NCBI RefSeq assembly: GCF_009827055.1
Contig: NZ_WUMK01000009.1
Span: 1-64,000 of the forward strand
Origin: Shinella kummerowiae
Lineage (GTDB): Bacteria; Pseudomonadota; Alphaproteobacteria; Rhizobiales; Rhizobiaceae
Direction of reading: 5' to 3'
DNA: 64,000 nucleotides
Shown here piece by piece: positions 43,074 through 52,903 of the stretch; within the stretch, counting starts at the first letter, position 1; each line of letters opens with the position of its first letter. Under the pieces are notes generated by a model. That model had not been told where the DNA came from and made no database searches. It saw nothing but the letters and a program-made list of their open reading frames with translations. Made by a program: the position numbers and the translations under genes.

Positions 43074-44510
43074 ATGTCCGACAGCGTCATCATCCCGAAG
43101 GAGGCCGCGCCGCGGCTTTCCAGCCTGTTTTCCCGCGCCTATCTGTTCGGCACGCTGATGCTCGGCAGCGGGATCATGCTGCATGCGGTGGAGACGTATA
43201 TTACGGCGACATTGATGCCCTCGATCGTGCGCGATATCGGCGGTCTTTCGCTGTTTGCCTGGGCGACGACGATCTATGTTGCGGCCTCCGTGCTCGGCTC
43301 GACCTTCGTCGCGGTCAGGCCGGAACGCGTGACGCTTAACCGTTGCTACGTGTTCGGCGCGGTGCTGTTCGGCATCGGCAGCCTCGTCTGCGCCATCGCG
43401 CCGACCATGGAGACGGTGCTGATCGGCCGGGCGATCCAGGGGCTTGGCGCGGGTTTTCTCGTGGCGCTCGGCTATGCCTTCATCCGTTTCGTCTATCCGG
43501 AGCCGCTGTGGAGCACGGCATCGACGCTCTATGCCGCCGTCTGGGGCATCGCGACCTTCCTCGGCCCGACGATCGGCGGCATCTTTGCGGCCGGCAGCGC
43601 CTGGCGCGAGGCCTTTGCGCTGCTCGTTCCGCTCTCGATCCTCATGGCATTTTCCGCACCGAAGCTGCTGCCGTCCGGCGAAGGCGAACGGGTGACGACA
43701 AAGACGCCCTTCCCGCAAATCGTGCTGCTGGTGGCGGCTGTCGTGCTGCTTTCCTTCGCAAGCTCCGTGACGGCACCGGTCCTGCGCGGCGCCCTGGCTG
43801 TAGCTGCCGTCGTCGGCATCCTCGTCACGATCACCATCGAGCGCCATGCGCAGGCCCGCCTGCTGCCGGCCGGCACGATCAGCCTCTCCTCGCCGCTTGC
43901 GCGCGTCTACCTCACCATGCTGCTGTTGCTGGTGACGATCTGCTCGGACGTCTACATCCCCTATTTCCTTCAGGTGCTGCACGCCGTGACGCCGCTCGTT
44001 TCCGGCTATCTCGTAGCGCTGCTGGCGCTCGGCTGGACGGCGGCGGCCTTCACCACGGCAAGCCTCAAGGGCCGGCGTGCCAACCAGGTCATCCTTGTCG
44101 GCGCGGCGATCGAGGCGGTGGCGACGGCGCTGCTCGTCATCACGCTCGCCCGGTACAATCCGCAAAGCAATGTCCTGTTGCTGGCCATCGCCACCGTCTT
44201 CATCTTCCTGATGGGCTTTGGCATCGGCATGGGCTGGGCCCATCTCGTCACGCATGTGCTGCATCTCGCGCCTGCCGGCGAGACGGACAAGGCCTCGGCG
44301 GCGATCACCACCATGCAGGCGCTCGGTTCGGCCTTCGGCGCAGCGCTCGCGGGCATCATCGTCAATACCACAGGGCTCGTCGAACCGGGCGGCACCGAGG
44401 GGGCGCTGACGGCGGCGCGCTGGCTCTACTCGCTGCTTGCGCTGCCGGCGGCACTGGCCATCCTGCTGACGCTCAAACTCCCCGTCGGCAAAACGGCAGC
44501 GTCGCATTGA
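43074..44510 (+). CDS. MFS transporter, DHA2-like
   Basis: A 478-residue major facilitator with about 14 hydrophobic segments, hence DHA2-like (drug:H+ antiporter). The first segments carry HAVETYITATLMPSIVRDIG and the GRAIQGLGAGFLVALGYAFIR motif C-like region. A short loop separates the two halves near residue 200. ATG 43074 follows AAGG at a usable distance. It is monocistronic, before a diguanylate cyclase gene. Substrate unknown. Confidence 0.87.
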   Translation: MSDSVIIPKEAAPRLSSLFSRAYLFGTLMLGSGIMLHAVETYITATLMPSIVRDIGGLSLFAWATTIYVAASVLGSTFVAVRPERVTLNRCYVFGAVLFGIGSLVCAIAPTMETVLIGRAIQGLGAGFLVALGYAFIRFVYPEPLWSTASTLYAAVWGIATFLGPTIGGIFAAGSAWREAFALLVPLSILMAFSAPKLLPSGEGERVTTKTPFPQIVLLVAAVVLLSFASSVTAPVLRGALAVAAVVGILVTITIERHAQARLLPAGTISLSSPLARVYLTMLLLLVTICSDVYIPYFLQVLHAVTPLVSGYLVALLALGWTAAAFTTASLKGRRANQVILVGAAIEAVATALLVITLARYNPQSNVLLLAIATVFIFLMGFGIGMGWAHLVTHVLHLAPAGETDKASAAITTMQALGSAFGAALAGIIVNTTGLVEPGGTEGALTAARWLYSLLALPAALAILLTLKLPVGKTAASH

Positions 44511-44666
44511 GGATTTGTTAACGGCTTCCGGCGGTCTCGATTGCGACGCCGCCGCCTTCTGCCACAAAGGGCACCTGTCGTCGGGCGTGTCTCGGTGATT
44601 CTGTCGTGGGAAGGGATGCCGTCGGTGAGACGCAGCAACAGGCAGAGACTGCCGGGTGAAAGCGGC

Positions 44667-45599
44667 ATGGCGCAGAATGAGGCGATCCTGCCGCTCACGC
44701 TGATCCGCGACCGGGCCACGACCGACCTCATCCTCTCCGGCCTCGATGCCTCCGGCGTCGCCTTCGCGCTGTTTTCGCCGGAAGACGAGCTTTGTTATGG
44801 ATCCGCGGCGTTCAAGGCGCTGTTCGACGTGCGGCCCGGCGTGCGCACCTTCGCCGAGATCATGCGCAACTGCCACATGAGCAGCACCGGCCCGAAGGTC
44901 AACACGCCGATCGAGGATTTTCTCGACATGGCGCGCAAGAAACGGCGCAGCAGGCCGCAGCGCACCTTCGAGATCGACACCAGCGACGACCGCTGGTTCC
45001 TGGTGAACGAGACGCTCCTGCCCGGCGGCTGGCTGTGGCACGTCTTCACCGACATCACCATGCTGAAGTCGAACGAACAGGTGTTGCAGCTTGCCCGCGA
45101 CGCCGCCCAGCGTGCGGCCGACACGGACCCTCTCACCGGCCTGCTCAACCGCCGTGCCGGCATGGAGCGGCTCGCGGCGGAAATGCGCAGTGCCGCGCGC
45201 GACGGCACGCCGCTGTCGCTTGCCCTGATCGACCTCGACCATTTCAAGTCGGTCAACGACCGTTACGGCCACAGCAAAGGCGACCAGGTGCTCCAGCATT
45301 TTGCGGCGGCCGGGCACCAGCAACTGCGCGGCGGCGATATCTTTGCCCGCATCGGCGGCGAGGAGTTCATGGTGCTGATGCCGGGAACGGGCATCGAGGA
45401 AGCGGTGAATGCCACCGAGCGGCTGCGGCGCCACCTCGCCCGCGAGGAGAACCGCGCGGATCTCAACTGCGCCTACACCATGTCGGCCGGTGTTGCGGAA
45501 TATTGTGGCACGGCGGCGGAGGATCTTTTCGAGCGGGCCGACCGGGCGCTTTACTGCGCCAAACGTCACGGCCGCGACCGCATCGAGCGGGCGGACTGA
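44667..45599 (+). CDS. Diguanylate cyclase (PAS-like plus GGDEF)
   Basis: A 310-residue soluble protein. An N-terminal PAS-like domain covers about residues 15-130 (LDASGVAFALFSPEDELCYGSAA, WLWHVFTDITMLK). The GGDEF domain follows with DPLTGLLNRR, LIDLDHFKSVNDRYGHSKGD and an active-type RIGGEEFMVL. No RxxD inhibitory site is clear. It should make c-di-GMP. The start is uncertain: ATG 44667 has GGGTGAA upstream, while ATG 44616 would add 17 basic residues. Confidence 0.88.
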   Translation: MAQNEAILPLTLIRDRATTDLILSGLDASGVAFALFSPEDELCYGSAAFKALFDVRPGVRTFAEIMRNCHMSSTGPKVNTPIEDFLDMARKKRRSRPQRTFEIDTSDDRWFLVNETLLPGGWLWHVFTDITMLKSNEQVLQLARDAAQRAADTDPLTGLLNRRAGMERLAAEMRSAARDGTPLSLALIDLDHFKSVNDRYGHSKGDQVLQHFAAAGHQQLRGGDIFARIGGEEFMVLMPGTGIEEAVNATERLRRHLAREENRADLNCAYTMSAGVAEYCGTAAEDLFERADRALYCAKRHGRDRIERAD

Positions 45600-45604
45600 G
45601 GACT

Positions 45605-46606
45605 TCAGTCGAAGGTCAGCATGATCTTCCCGATATGATCGCCATGCTCCATCATGCGGTGGCCGGCGGCGGCTTCGGTGTAGGGCATGACCGCGTGGAT
45701 GACCGGCGCGATGCGCCCCTCCTCCAGCAGCGGCCAGACTTTCTCCAGCAACTCGTCGCGGATCGCCTGCTTTTCCGTCGCGGTGCGCGGCCGCATAGCG
45801 GAGCCCATGAGATGCAGGCGCTTTTGCAGGATGGGCGCGAGGCTGACCTTTTCGGCAAAGGTGCCGCCGAGAAAGGCGATGATCGACAGGCGTCCGTCGC
45901 GGGCGAGTGATTTCAGGTTCCGCTCGAAATAGGCGGCACCGATCATGTCGAGGATGACGTCGACGCCCGCCTTGCCGGTCTCCTCGGCGATGACGGTGCA
46001 GAAATCCTCGCTGCGGTAGTTGATGGTGCGGCTGGCCCCGAGGCCGAGGCAGGCATCGCATTTCTCCGCCGTGCCGGCCGTGGCGAAGACGCGCGAGCCA
46101 AAGGCGCTGGCGAGCTGGATCGCCGTGGTGCCGATGCCGCTCGACCCGCCGTGGATCAGCACGCTTTCGCCGGACTTCAGGCCCGCCATCATGAAGAGAT
46201 TGGCCCAGACGGTGAAAAAGGTCTCCGGCAGCGCCGCCGCCTTCACGGCATCATAGCCCTTGGGAACTGGCAGCGCCTGCGTCGCGGGCACCACGCAATA
46301 TTGCGCATAGCCGCCGCCATTCGCCAGCGCGCAGACCTTGTCGCCAAGCGCGTAGCCCGTGACGTCGTCGCCGATTTCCACCACCTCGCCGGCAATCTCC
46401 AGGCCGAGGATGGGGCTGGCATCCGGCGGCGGCGGGTAGTCGCCCTTGCGCTGCAGCACGTCCGGCCGGTTGATGCCGGCCGCTTCGACGCGCACCAGGA
46501 GTTCTCCGCTGCGGGGATGCGGCGTCCTGCCCTCGGTGACCACCAGATTGTCCGGGCCACCGTGCTCGCTGAGCCCGACATAGGACATGGACGATGGAAC
46601 TGTCAT
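45605..46606 (-). CDS. NAD(P)H-quinone oxidoreductase, PIG3 family
   Basis: A 333-residue zinc-free MDR protein of the quinone oxidoreductase/PIG3 group. It has [18 protein letters not shown], the nucleotide-binding [15 protein letters not shown] and the closing [15 protein letters not shown], all family hallmarks. These enzymes reduce quinones one or two electrons at a time with NADPH. GGGAGG precedes the ATG. It is convergent with the diguanylate cyclase gene, with a five-base gap. Confidence 0.92.
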   Translation of the reverse strand: MTVPSSMSYVGLSEHGGPDNLVVTEGRTPHPRSGELLVRVEAAGINRPDVLQRKGDYPPPPDASPILGLEIAGEVVEIGDDVTGYALGDKVCALANGGGYAQYCVVPATQALPVPKGYDAVKAAALPETFFTVWANLFMMAGLKSGESVLIHGGSSGIGTTAIQLASAFGSRVFATAGTAEKCDACLGLGASRTINYRSEDFCTVIAEETGKAGVDVILDMIGAAYFERNLKSLARDGRLSIIAFLGGTFAEKVSLAPILQKRLHLMGSAMRPRTATEKQAIRDELLEKVWPLLEEGRIAPVIHAVMPYTEAAAGHRMMEHGDHIGKIMLTFD

Positions 46607-46928
46607 GGATATGGCCTCCCGGGCGCATGTGGACGCGCAATCTCTTTCGATGATTCTAGCCTAAAGCGCGAACCATTTGAATCGGTTCCGACCACGTCTG
46701 CGACATTTGCAGCCATGCAAAAGCCGCCCCCTTTTTGCCGCAAACCGCTGAAATTCCGCCCGTTTCAGGACAGCCAGAATTAAATCTTGTTAATTTGAAA
46801 ACGGATTTTTCCGGGCCTAGCTTTCATTCCGAAGCCGGGGAGCGCCGGCGGTCATCCCCCAGACCGCGACGCGACGTCTCCCGGACGGCTTCCAGAGCCC
46901 CGCCCGGGGCCAATCTAGGACGACACAG
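46607..46928. other. Intergenic region without recognised gene
   Basis: A 322-base gap between the divergent quinone oxidoreductase and DUF1344 genes. It contains an AT-rich patch near 46780-46810 that may hold promoters. I see no convincing frame, repeat or structured RNA in it. Confidence 0.5.
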
Positions 46929-47186
46929 ATGCGTGTTCTTCTTTCCAATCTTGCCATCGTCACCGTTCTCACCACACCGGCTTTCGCGCTGGCTGCGCAG
47001 ACGGCGACCGGGACGGTCAAGGATTACAACAAGGCGTCGATGTCTCTGACGCTCAATGACGGCACCACCTTCCAGCTTCCCAAGGGTTTCCACGATCCCG
47101 GACTGAAGGCTGGCGAGAAGGTGTCCGTCTCCTTCGACATGTCCGGCAAGAACCACGAGGCGAAGACCGTAAAAATCCTTCGCTGA
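46929..47186 (+). CDS. Exported DUF1344 protein
   Basis: An 85-residue secreted protein. A signal peptide ends near ALAAQT. The mature part is one small beta-barrel-like unit: GTVKDYNKASMSLTLNDGTTFQLPKGF followed by GEKVSVSFDMSGKNHEAKTV. This is the DUF1344 pattern found in rhizobia. AGGAC lies upstream. Function unknown; periplasmic location is expected. Confidence 0.85.
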   Translation: MRVLLSNLAIVTVLTTPAFALAAQTATGTVKDYNKASMSLTLNDGTTFQLPKGFHDPGLKAGEKVSVSFDMSGKNHEAKTVKILR

Positions 47187-47225
47187 CGTGGCTGGGGGCG
47201 GGTTTCGACGAGCCCGCCTCTTTGA

Positions 47226-49040
47226 CTAGAGCGCAACCGCAAGCTGCGCTTCGGCGGATGTCGAGGACAGCACGAGCCCCCCGTCGCTTCCCTTGGCATC
47301 CGCCTTCAAGGCGGCGATCCGGCTGCTGATCTGCCCCGCCTCGCCGATCACCTCGCCTTCCGGCACGACCAGCACCACCGCCGAGCAGCGCATCAGCGGA
47401 AACGCCATGGTATGGCCAGCGCGGTCGCGGCCGCGGATTTCCCCGGCAAGCTGGTCTTCCGGCGAATAGAGCAAGCGCACCTCGCGGCTGAAATCGCCGA
47501 GCAGGCGCTCCAGGATATCGCGCACGGCCGCGACCGGACGACCGGACACGCCGGCAAAAAAATCATCCCCACCGACGTGACCGATGAAGACATCCTCACC
47601 GATGAACTCGCGCCGCATCAGCGAGGCGAAGAGCGAAAGGGCAAGGTCACCTTTCTGGAAGCCGTAGTGATCGTTGAACGGCTTGAAATTGTCGAAGTCG
47701 AAATAACACAGGCAGCGTAGCTGGTCGCCATCGAGCGCCTTGTCCTGCAGGTAGTCGCGGATCGAGCGGTTGCCGGGAAGGCCGGTCAGCGGGTTCTGGT
47801 CTTCCGCCGTCTTCAGCCGTTTTTCGTTGATGATCTTCAGGAGCGACGAGGCGGAGAGAATGCCGGCATAACGCAGGTTCTCCGTCAGGATCACGCATTC
47901 ATTGCCGCCCATGCCGGTAAAGACGTCGAGCAACTGTTCGGCCGGCGTGTCGAGATCGGCGATCGGCGCGGTCGTGACGAAATGCGACAGGGTCTTCTGG
48001 TAGAGCTTGTTCTTCAGGAGGTCGCGGCCGAACGGGTGATAGCTCAGCTCCTTCACATGGTATTCGTGCAGGATGCCGCGCGGCTCGTCATTGGCGTTGA
48101 GCACCGGAAAGAAGGTGCGTTTGGGATCGCGGCGGAAGAACTCGAAGACCGATTCCAGGCTCTCGTTTTCGCGCAGCACCGCGACCTGCTCGATCTCGCG
48201 ACGGATGAGGATGCTGTCGAGCGTGCGGGAATTGCGGCGAATGCCGCCGGCGCGGGCGACCTGCGGATAGACCGGGCTCAGGGTGGAAAAATCGGTGACG
48301 GGCCGGGAAACGAACCAGCCCTGCACGAGGTCGCAGCCCGCCTCGCGGCAGGCGACGAACTCCGCCTCGCTCTCCACGCCCTCCGCGATGACGCGGATGC
48401 CGAGCACATGGGCGGCGTTGACCGTGTTGCGCACCAGATGGCGTTTTCGCGCATCGGCCTCCATGCCGGAGATGAAATGGCGATCGATCTTGAGATAATC
48501 GACCTGGTGATCACAGAGCAGTTTCAAGCCGTTATGGCCGACACCGAAATCGTCGATGGCAAGCTTGAAGCCGGCAAGACGCAGCTTGCGCACCAGGATG
48601 GCGAAGTCCGGCAGCGTATCATTGTCGAAGCGCTCGGAAATCTCGAAGCAGATCGACGAGGCCGGAATGCCGGCGCGGCTCAGATGGCCGGCGAGCCGCT
48701 CGACGAGGTCGGCGCCTTCCGGGACCAGGCGGGAATCGAGGTTGATGAACAGCGTGCGCGAGCGGAAATCCGGCAGTGCGGCGAAGGCGGCGATGGCGCG
48801 GGAGTTGACCATGTGCTCCAGCGCCAGAAGCTGGCCCGCCTCGTGCGCCCGGTCGATCAGGTCGAGCGGCGAGCGGAAGCCGAGGCGGTCAAAACCGCGC
48901 ATCAGCGATTCGTAGCCGAAGACCGCGCCGGTGGCCGTCTCGACGATCGGCTGAAAGGCCGTTTCGATCACCAGCTTGGCGAGGGTGACGATCTCGCCAT
49001 CTCCAAAACGGCGAAGGGCCAGCAATTCGGCGGCGGACAT
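47226..49040 (-). CDS. c-di-GMP protein, EAL-CBS-GGDEF with altered GGDDF
   Basis: A 604-residue soluble protein with the domain order reversed relative to most dual proteins. EAL is at about residues 20-255 with ESLMRG, NLDSRL, FEISER, IDDFGVGHNGL, KIDRHF and IAEGVES, so phosphodiesterase activity is plausible. A pair of CBS-like units follows (about 285-420). GGDEF is last (about 430-600), with GHVGGDDFFAGV in place of GG(D/E)EF; loss of the fourth-position Glu suggests weak or no cyclase activity. GGAG precedes ATG 49040. Confidence 0.9.
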   Translation of the reverse strand: MSAAELLALRRFGDGEIVTLAKLVIETAFQPIVETATGAVFGYESLMRGFDRLGFRSPLDLIDRAHEAGQLLALEHMVNSRAIAAFAALPDFRSRTLFINLDSRLVPEGADLVERLAGHLSRAGIPASSICFEISERFDNDTLPDFAILVRKLRLAGFKLAIDDFGVGHNGLKLLCDHQVDYLKIDRHFISGMEADARKRHLVRNTVNAAHVLGIRVIAEGVESEAEFVACREAGCDLVQGWFVSRPVTDFSTLSPVYPQVARAGGIRRNSRTLDSILIRREIEQVAVLRENESLESVFEFFRRDPKRTFFPVLNANDEPRGILHEYHVKELSYHPFGRDLLKNKLYQKTLSHFVTTAPIADLDTPAEQLLDVFTGMGGNECVILTENLRYAGILSASSLLKIINEKRLKTAEDQNPLTGLPGNRSIRDYLQDKALDGDQLRCLCYFDFDNFKPFNDHYGFQKGDLALSLFASLMRREFIGEDVFIGHVGGDDFFAGVSGRPVAAVRDILERLLGDFSREVRLLYSPEDQLAGEIRGRDRAGHTMAFPLMRCSAVVLVVPEGEVIGEAGQISSRIAALKADAKGSDGGLVLSSTSAEAQLAVAL

Positions 49041-49162
49041 AGGGAACTCCGGGGCGTGAACGTTGCCGCGAAGTCTCTCCCGCCAGCCCTGAAAAAACCG
49101 TTTCCGTACTGTGACAGTTCGATGAAACTTCAATGACTACAAAGAGTTGAAAAAGAAACGCC

Positions 49163-49600
49163 TCATATAGGCAAAGCCAGCAGCAGGGCGCCGCCGCCAA
49201 TCATCATCACCGCCAGCCAGTGAGCCGTCGAAAGCTGCTCGCCGAGAAACAGAACGGCGAAGACCGCGACGAGCACGACGCTGAGCTTGTCGACCGGTGC
49301 GACCTGCGCGGCCTTGCCGATCTGCAAGGCGCGAAAATAGCAGAGCCAGGACGCGCCGGTCGCCAAACCTGAGAGAACGAGGAAAATCCAGCTCCGGGCC
49401 GGCACGGAACCCGGTGCCTGCCAGTTGCCGGCAAGCGTCAGCATCAGGGCCAGCGCCAGCAGGATCACCACGGTGCGCACGAAGGTCGCGAAGTCGGAAT
49501 TGACCTCGGCGATGCCGATCTTGGCGAAGATTGCCGTCAGCGCCGCGAAGACGGCGGAGCCGAGCGCCCAGACCTGCCAGGACGCCAAAAGCGTTTTCAC
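49163..49600 (-). CDS. Small EamA/DMT-type membrane protein
   Basis: A 145-residue membrane protein with about five hydrophobic segments, equal to one EamA repeat rather than the usual two; small DMT proteins of this size act as dimers. It starts at GTG with AGGAGGTG, an excellent ribosome site, and overlaps the crcB stop by four bases (GTGA). Motifs include FAKIGIAEVNSDFATFVRT and FLGEQLSTAHWLAV. Co-translation with crcB suggests linked function, possibly export of small ions or metabolites. Confidence 0.85.
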   Translation of the reverse strand: MKTLLASWQVWALGSAVFAALTAIFAKIGIAEVNSDFATFVRTVVILLALALMLTLAGNWQAPGSVPARSWIFLVLSGLATGASWLCYFRALQIGKAAQVAPVDKLSVVLVAVFAVLFLGEQLSTAHWLAVMMIGGGALLLALPI

Positions 49601-49986
49601 ACTGCACCTCCTGCGAGCATAAGCCGCGACAATGCAAGCCCGGCCGCGACGGCGGCCAGCGAAAAGATAACCGAGGCACCGACATAAAGGGCGGCAAGTC
49701 CGACCTCGCCGCGCTCCCAGAGCAGCGCCGCATCGAGCGAAAAGGCGGAGAAGGTGGTGAATCCGCCGAGGATGCCGGTCGTCAGGAAAAGCCGTGCTTC
49801 CTGCGGCAGGTGCCCGCGAAAGGCGAAGAAACCGGCGACCAGCCCCATCAGCAGGCAGCCGAGAATGTTGATGACGAGCGTGCCGACGGGAAAGGCCGGG
49901 CCGAACAGCCGCATGGCCAACACGTTCACACCATGGCGACCGGCACCGCCGATGCCGGCGCCGAGAAAGACGATCAGGTAGCTCAT
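49597..49986 (-). CDS. crcB: Fluoride channel CrcB (Fluc)
   Basis: A 129-residue four-helix membrane protein. It has the Fluc/CrcB features GAGIGGAGRHGV, GTLVINILGCLLMG and GGFTTFSAFS, the last carrying the phenylalanine/threonine track that lines the fluoride pore. It works as a dual-topology dimer that lets F- leave the cell. It lies nine bases after the HdeD-like gene and overlaps the EamA gene. I found no fluoride riboswitch upstream of the set. Confidence 0.93.
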   Translation of the reverse strand: MSYLIVFLGAGIGGAGRHGVNVLAMRLFGPAFPVGTLVINILGCLLMGLVAGFFAFRGHLPQEARLFLTTGILGGFTTFSAFSLDAALLWERGEVGLAALYVGASVIFSLAAVAAGLALSRLMLAGGAV

Positions 49987-49995
49987 GTCCGCCGT

Positions 49996-50544
49996 CTACT
50001 TGCGCAGTGCCAGGCCAAAAGCGATCAGCGCCCAGCCCTGCATGGCGAGATCGAAGGCGAGGAACAGGCCGAGCAGCCACAAACTATTGACCGGCCAGCC
50101 GATAAGGAACACCACGCCGGCGAGCGTGGTGACGATGCCGCCCGCCATCAGCCAGCCCCAGCCCTTTTCCGGCCGGACGCGCCAGGCGGCAAAGATGCGG
50201 AAGACACCGGCGACGAGCAGTGCGGCGGCCATCAGCAGGGTGAGCACGGCCGATGTCAGAACCGGATTGACGAAGGCCAGCACGCCGGCGGCGAGATAGA
50301 GCAGCGCGCTCAGCGCCCAGGCGATGGTCTCCCGCCATGCCTTGACCTGGAAGGCATGCGCCAGATGCACCGCGCCGCCGACGATCATCAGCATGCCGAC
50401 ATAATAGACCGAGGCGACCGTCGCGATGAACAGGTTGGTCGCGGCGATACCGCCGAAGACGAGCAGGACAACACCCAGGGCGACGAACCAGCCCCATTTG
50501 GCGCGAACTTCCGAGAGAGGGTTCATTCCGGGAGTAAAGACCAT
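49996..50544 (-). CDS. HdeD family membrane protein (DUF308)
   Basis: A 182-residue protein with six hydrophobic helices in three hairpins, the HdeD/DUF308 pattern (GVVLLVFGGIAATN, GVLAFVNPVLTS, GVVFLIGWPVNSLW, each with a Pro or Asn turn). E. coli HdeD is linked to acid resistance at high cell density; the molecular role is unsettled. It is the first gene of a minus-strand set with crcB and the EamA gene. An in-frame ATG five codons downstream (MNPLSEV) is another possible start. Confidence 0.87.
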   Translation of the reverse strand: MVFTPGMNPLSEVRAKWGWFVALGVVLLVFGGIAATNLFIATVASVYYVGMLMIVGGAVHLAHAFQVKAWRETIAWALSALLYLAAGVLAFVNPVLTSAVLTLLMAAALLVAGVFRIFAAWRVRPEKGWGWLMAGGIVTTLAGVVFLIGWPVNSLWLLGLFLAFDLAMQGWALIAFGLALRK

Positions 50545-50641
50545 GACGGACCTCGAAAATTGAATGAAAACAGGGTGACGCTAACACGAAAACTATCGCC
50601 TTCGCGACATCCGATTGCATTGCGCCAGGTCAAAGATTTTT

Positions 50642-50659
50642 ATTGATTGATCACTCAAT
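50642..50659. promoter_or_regulatory. BetI operator
   Basis: ATTGATTGATCACTCAAT pairs at eight of nine positions around a TGATCA core, 35 bases before betI. Palindromes of this TTGA/TCAA type are bound by BetI in other proteobacteria, released on choline binding. Confidence 0.7.
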
Positions 50660-50693
50660 TAAAAATACGCTGAGCAAAGAGTGAGGGAACGAC

Positions 50694-51317
50694 ATGCCGA
50701 AGGTTGGAATGGAGCCGGTGCGCCGCAAGGCGCTGGTGGACGCGACGCTACGGGCGGTCGGCGACCGCGGCTCGCTGACCGTCACCATGTCGGAGATCGC
50801 CCGCCATGCCGGCGTCTCCCCCGCGCTCGCCCACCACTATTTCGGCTCGAAAGAGCAACTCGTCATCGAGACGATCCGTAGCCTGTTGCGCCAGTTGCGC
50901 GCCGATGCGGTTGCGGCCCTCAAGGCAGCCACGACGCCGCGCGACCGCTTGTCGGCGGTCATCCGCGTCAATTTCCAGGCACATCAATATGCGCCGGAGA
51001 CGGTGGCCGCCTGGCTTGCCTTCTATTCGGAGGCGCAACGCTCCGAGGAAGTGCGCCGCCTGCTCGTCGTCTATGCGCGGCGGCTGAATTCCAACCTGTT
51101 GTCGAGCCTCAAGCAGCTCTGCCCGGCCGGCGCCGCGTCGGACATCGCCGACGGTGCCGCCGCGATGATCGACGGGCTGTATTTGCGGCAGGGCTTGAAG
51201 TCCGCACCCGTCAGCATCGAGTCATCGATCGCGCTGACGGAAGGATATGTGCAGGCGCAGCTTGCTGCTGTCGCGGGATCGCGCACGCCCGACGCTGCAA
51301 AGCAACCGCCTGCCTGA
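50694..51317 (+). CDS. betI: BetI, choline-responsive TetR-family repressor
   Basis: A 207-residue TetR-type repressor. The helix-turn-helix (MSEIARHAGVSPALAHHYFGSKEQL) is at residues 32-56, and the C-domain contains VAAWLAFYSEAQ and GLYLRQGLK, both typical of BetI. GAGGG precedes the ATG. It heads the betICBA operon that turns choline sulfate and choline into the osmoprotectant glycine betaine, and its operator overlaps the promoter region. The betC start follows after 55 bases. Confidence 0.95.
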   Translation: MPKVGMEPVRRKALVDATLRAVGDRGSLTVTMSEIARHAGVSPALAHHYFGSKEQLVIETIRSLLRQLRADAVAALKAATTPRDRLSAVIRVNFQAHQYAPETVAAWLAFYSEAQRSEEVRRLLVVYARRLNSNLLSSLKQLCPAGAASDIADGAAAMIDGLYLRQGLKSAPVSIESSIALTEGYVQAQLAAVAGSRTPDAAKQPPA

Positions 51318-51372
51318 ACGGAAAGATAGAACTGCCAAACGCCAAGTCTGCATTCGCGCCAAGGACCAGCCC

Positions 51373-52902
51373 GTGACCGCCAGCAAGCCGAATATTCTGA
51401 TCATCATGGTCGACCAGCTCAACGGAAAACTCTTTCCGGATGGCCCGGCGGACTGGCTGCATGCGCCGCACATGAAGGCGCTCGCTGCGCGCTCGGCGCG
51501 CTTCCGCAACAACTACACCTCCTCGCCGCTCTGTGCGCCGGCCCGCGCTTCCTTCATGGCCGGGCAATTGCCGAGCCGCACGCGGGTCTATGACAATGCG
51601 GCGGAATACGTCTCCTCCATCCCGACCTTCGCGCATCACCTGCGCCGCGCCGGCTATTACACGGCGCTGTCCGGGAAAATGCATTTTGTCGGGCCGGACC
51701 AGTTGCATGGTTTCGAGGAGCGGCTGACGACGGACATCTATCCCGCCGACTTCGGCTGGACGCCGGACTACCGCAAGCCGGGCGAGCGCATTGACTGGTG
51801 GTACCACAATATGGGGTCGGTGACGGGCGCCGGCGTGGCCGAGATCACCAACCAGATGGAATATGACGACGAGGTCGCCTTCCTCGCCAACCAGAAGCTC
51901 TACCAGCTGTCACGCGACAATGACGACATCTACCGCCGCCCCTGGTGCCTCACGGTTTCCTTCACCCACCCGCACGACCCCTATGTGGCGCGCAAGAAGT
52001 TCTGGGACCTCTACGAGGACTGCGAGCACCTGATGCCGGAGGTCAGCATGCTGGACGAACAGGATCCGCATTCCGCGCGCATCCTGCATTCCTGCGACTA
52101 TGCCAGCTTCGCCATCAGCGGCGAGGACGTGCGCCGCTCTCGGCAGGCCTATTTCGCCAACATCTCCTATCTCGACGAGAAGGTCGGCGAACTCGTCGAT
52201 ACGCTGACGCGCACGCGCATGCTGGACGAGACGCTGATCCTGTTCTGCTCGGACCATGGCGACATGCTCGGCGAGCGCGGCCTGTGGTTCAAGATGAACT
52301 TTTTCGAGGGCTCGGCCCGCGTGCCGTTGATGATATCAGGCCCCGGCGTCACCCCCGGCCTGCACCTCGCCCCCTCCTCCAATCTCGACGTGACGCCGAC
52401 GCTGTGCGACCTCGCCGGCATCTCGATGGAAGACGTCATGCCGTGGACGGATGGCGAGAGCCTGCTGCCGGTCATCAACGGCGCGGAGCGTATTTCGCCG
52501 GTGCTGATGGAATATGCGGCCGAGGCCTCCTATGCGCCGATCGTCGGCATTCGCGAGGGCAAGTGGAAATACATCCACTGCGAACTCGACCCGGAGCAGC
52601 TCTACGACCTCGATGCCGACCCGCTGGAGCTGACCAACCTCGCAACCTCCGGGGATTCAGTCATCAAGGCGACGCTGGAGGCCTTTAGACAAATGCGCGA
52701 GGCGCGCTGGGACATGGCCCAATTCGACGCCGCCGTGCGCGAAAGCCAGGCGCGGCGCTGGGTGGTCTATGAGGCGCTGCGCAACGGTGCCTATTATCCT
52801 TGGGACCACCAGCCGCTGCAGAAGGCTTCCGAACGCTACATGCGCAACCACATGAACCTCGACAATCTCGAGGAATCCAAACGCTACCCGCGGGGAGAAT
52901 AA
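51373..52902 (+). CDS. betC: Choline-sulfatase
   Basis: A 509-residue type I sulfatase that hydrolyses choline-O-sulfate to choline and sulfate. C54 in [10 protein letters not shown] is the cysteine converted to formylglycine and carries the same number as in Sinorhizobium BetC. Metal-binding D14 (IMVDQ) and the later [15 protein letters not shown] are present. It starts at GTG 51373 with AAGGA upstream; longer starts overlap betI. The C-terminal part [16 protein letters not shown] is typical of choline sulfatases. betB begins one base after its stop. Confidence 0.95.
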   Translation: MTASKPNILIIMVDQLNGKLFPDGPADWLHAPHMKALAARSARFRNNYTSSPLCAPARASFMAGQLPSRTRVYDNAAEYVSSIPTFAHHLRRAGYYTALSGKMHFVGPDQLHGFEERLTTDIYPADFGWTPDYRKPGERIDWWYHNMGSVTGAGVAEITNQMEYDDEVAFLANQKLYQLSRDNDDIYRRPWCLTVSFTHPHDPYVARKKFWDLYEDCEHLMPEVSMLDEQDPHSARILHSCDYASFAISGEDVRRSRQAYFANISYLDEKVGELVDTLTRTRMLDETLILFCSDHGDMLGERGLWFKMNFFEGSARVPLMISGPGVTPGLHLAPSSNLDVTPTLCDLAGISMEDVMPWTDGESLLPVINGAERISPVLMEYAAEASYAPIVGIREGKWKYIHCELDPEQLYDLDADPLELTNLATSGDSVIKATLEAFRQMREARWDMAQFDAAVRESQARRWVVYEALRNGAYYPWDHQPLQKASERYMRNHMNLDNLEESKRYPRGE

Positions 52903-52903
52903 G

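Noticed and set aside
42951-46061. A 1036-codon open frame on the minus strand across MFS, cyclase and quinone oxidoreductase genes
   Set aside because: It is antisense to clear genes, very rich in Arg/Gly/Asp/His, has no domain, and is explained by high GC at third positions.
50545-50693. A fluoride riboswitch before the HdeD-CrcB-EamA set
   Set aside because: No recognisable fluoride-riboswitch core in the leader.
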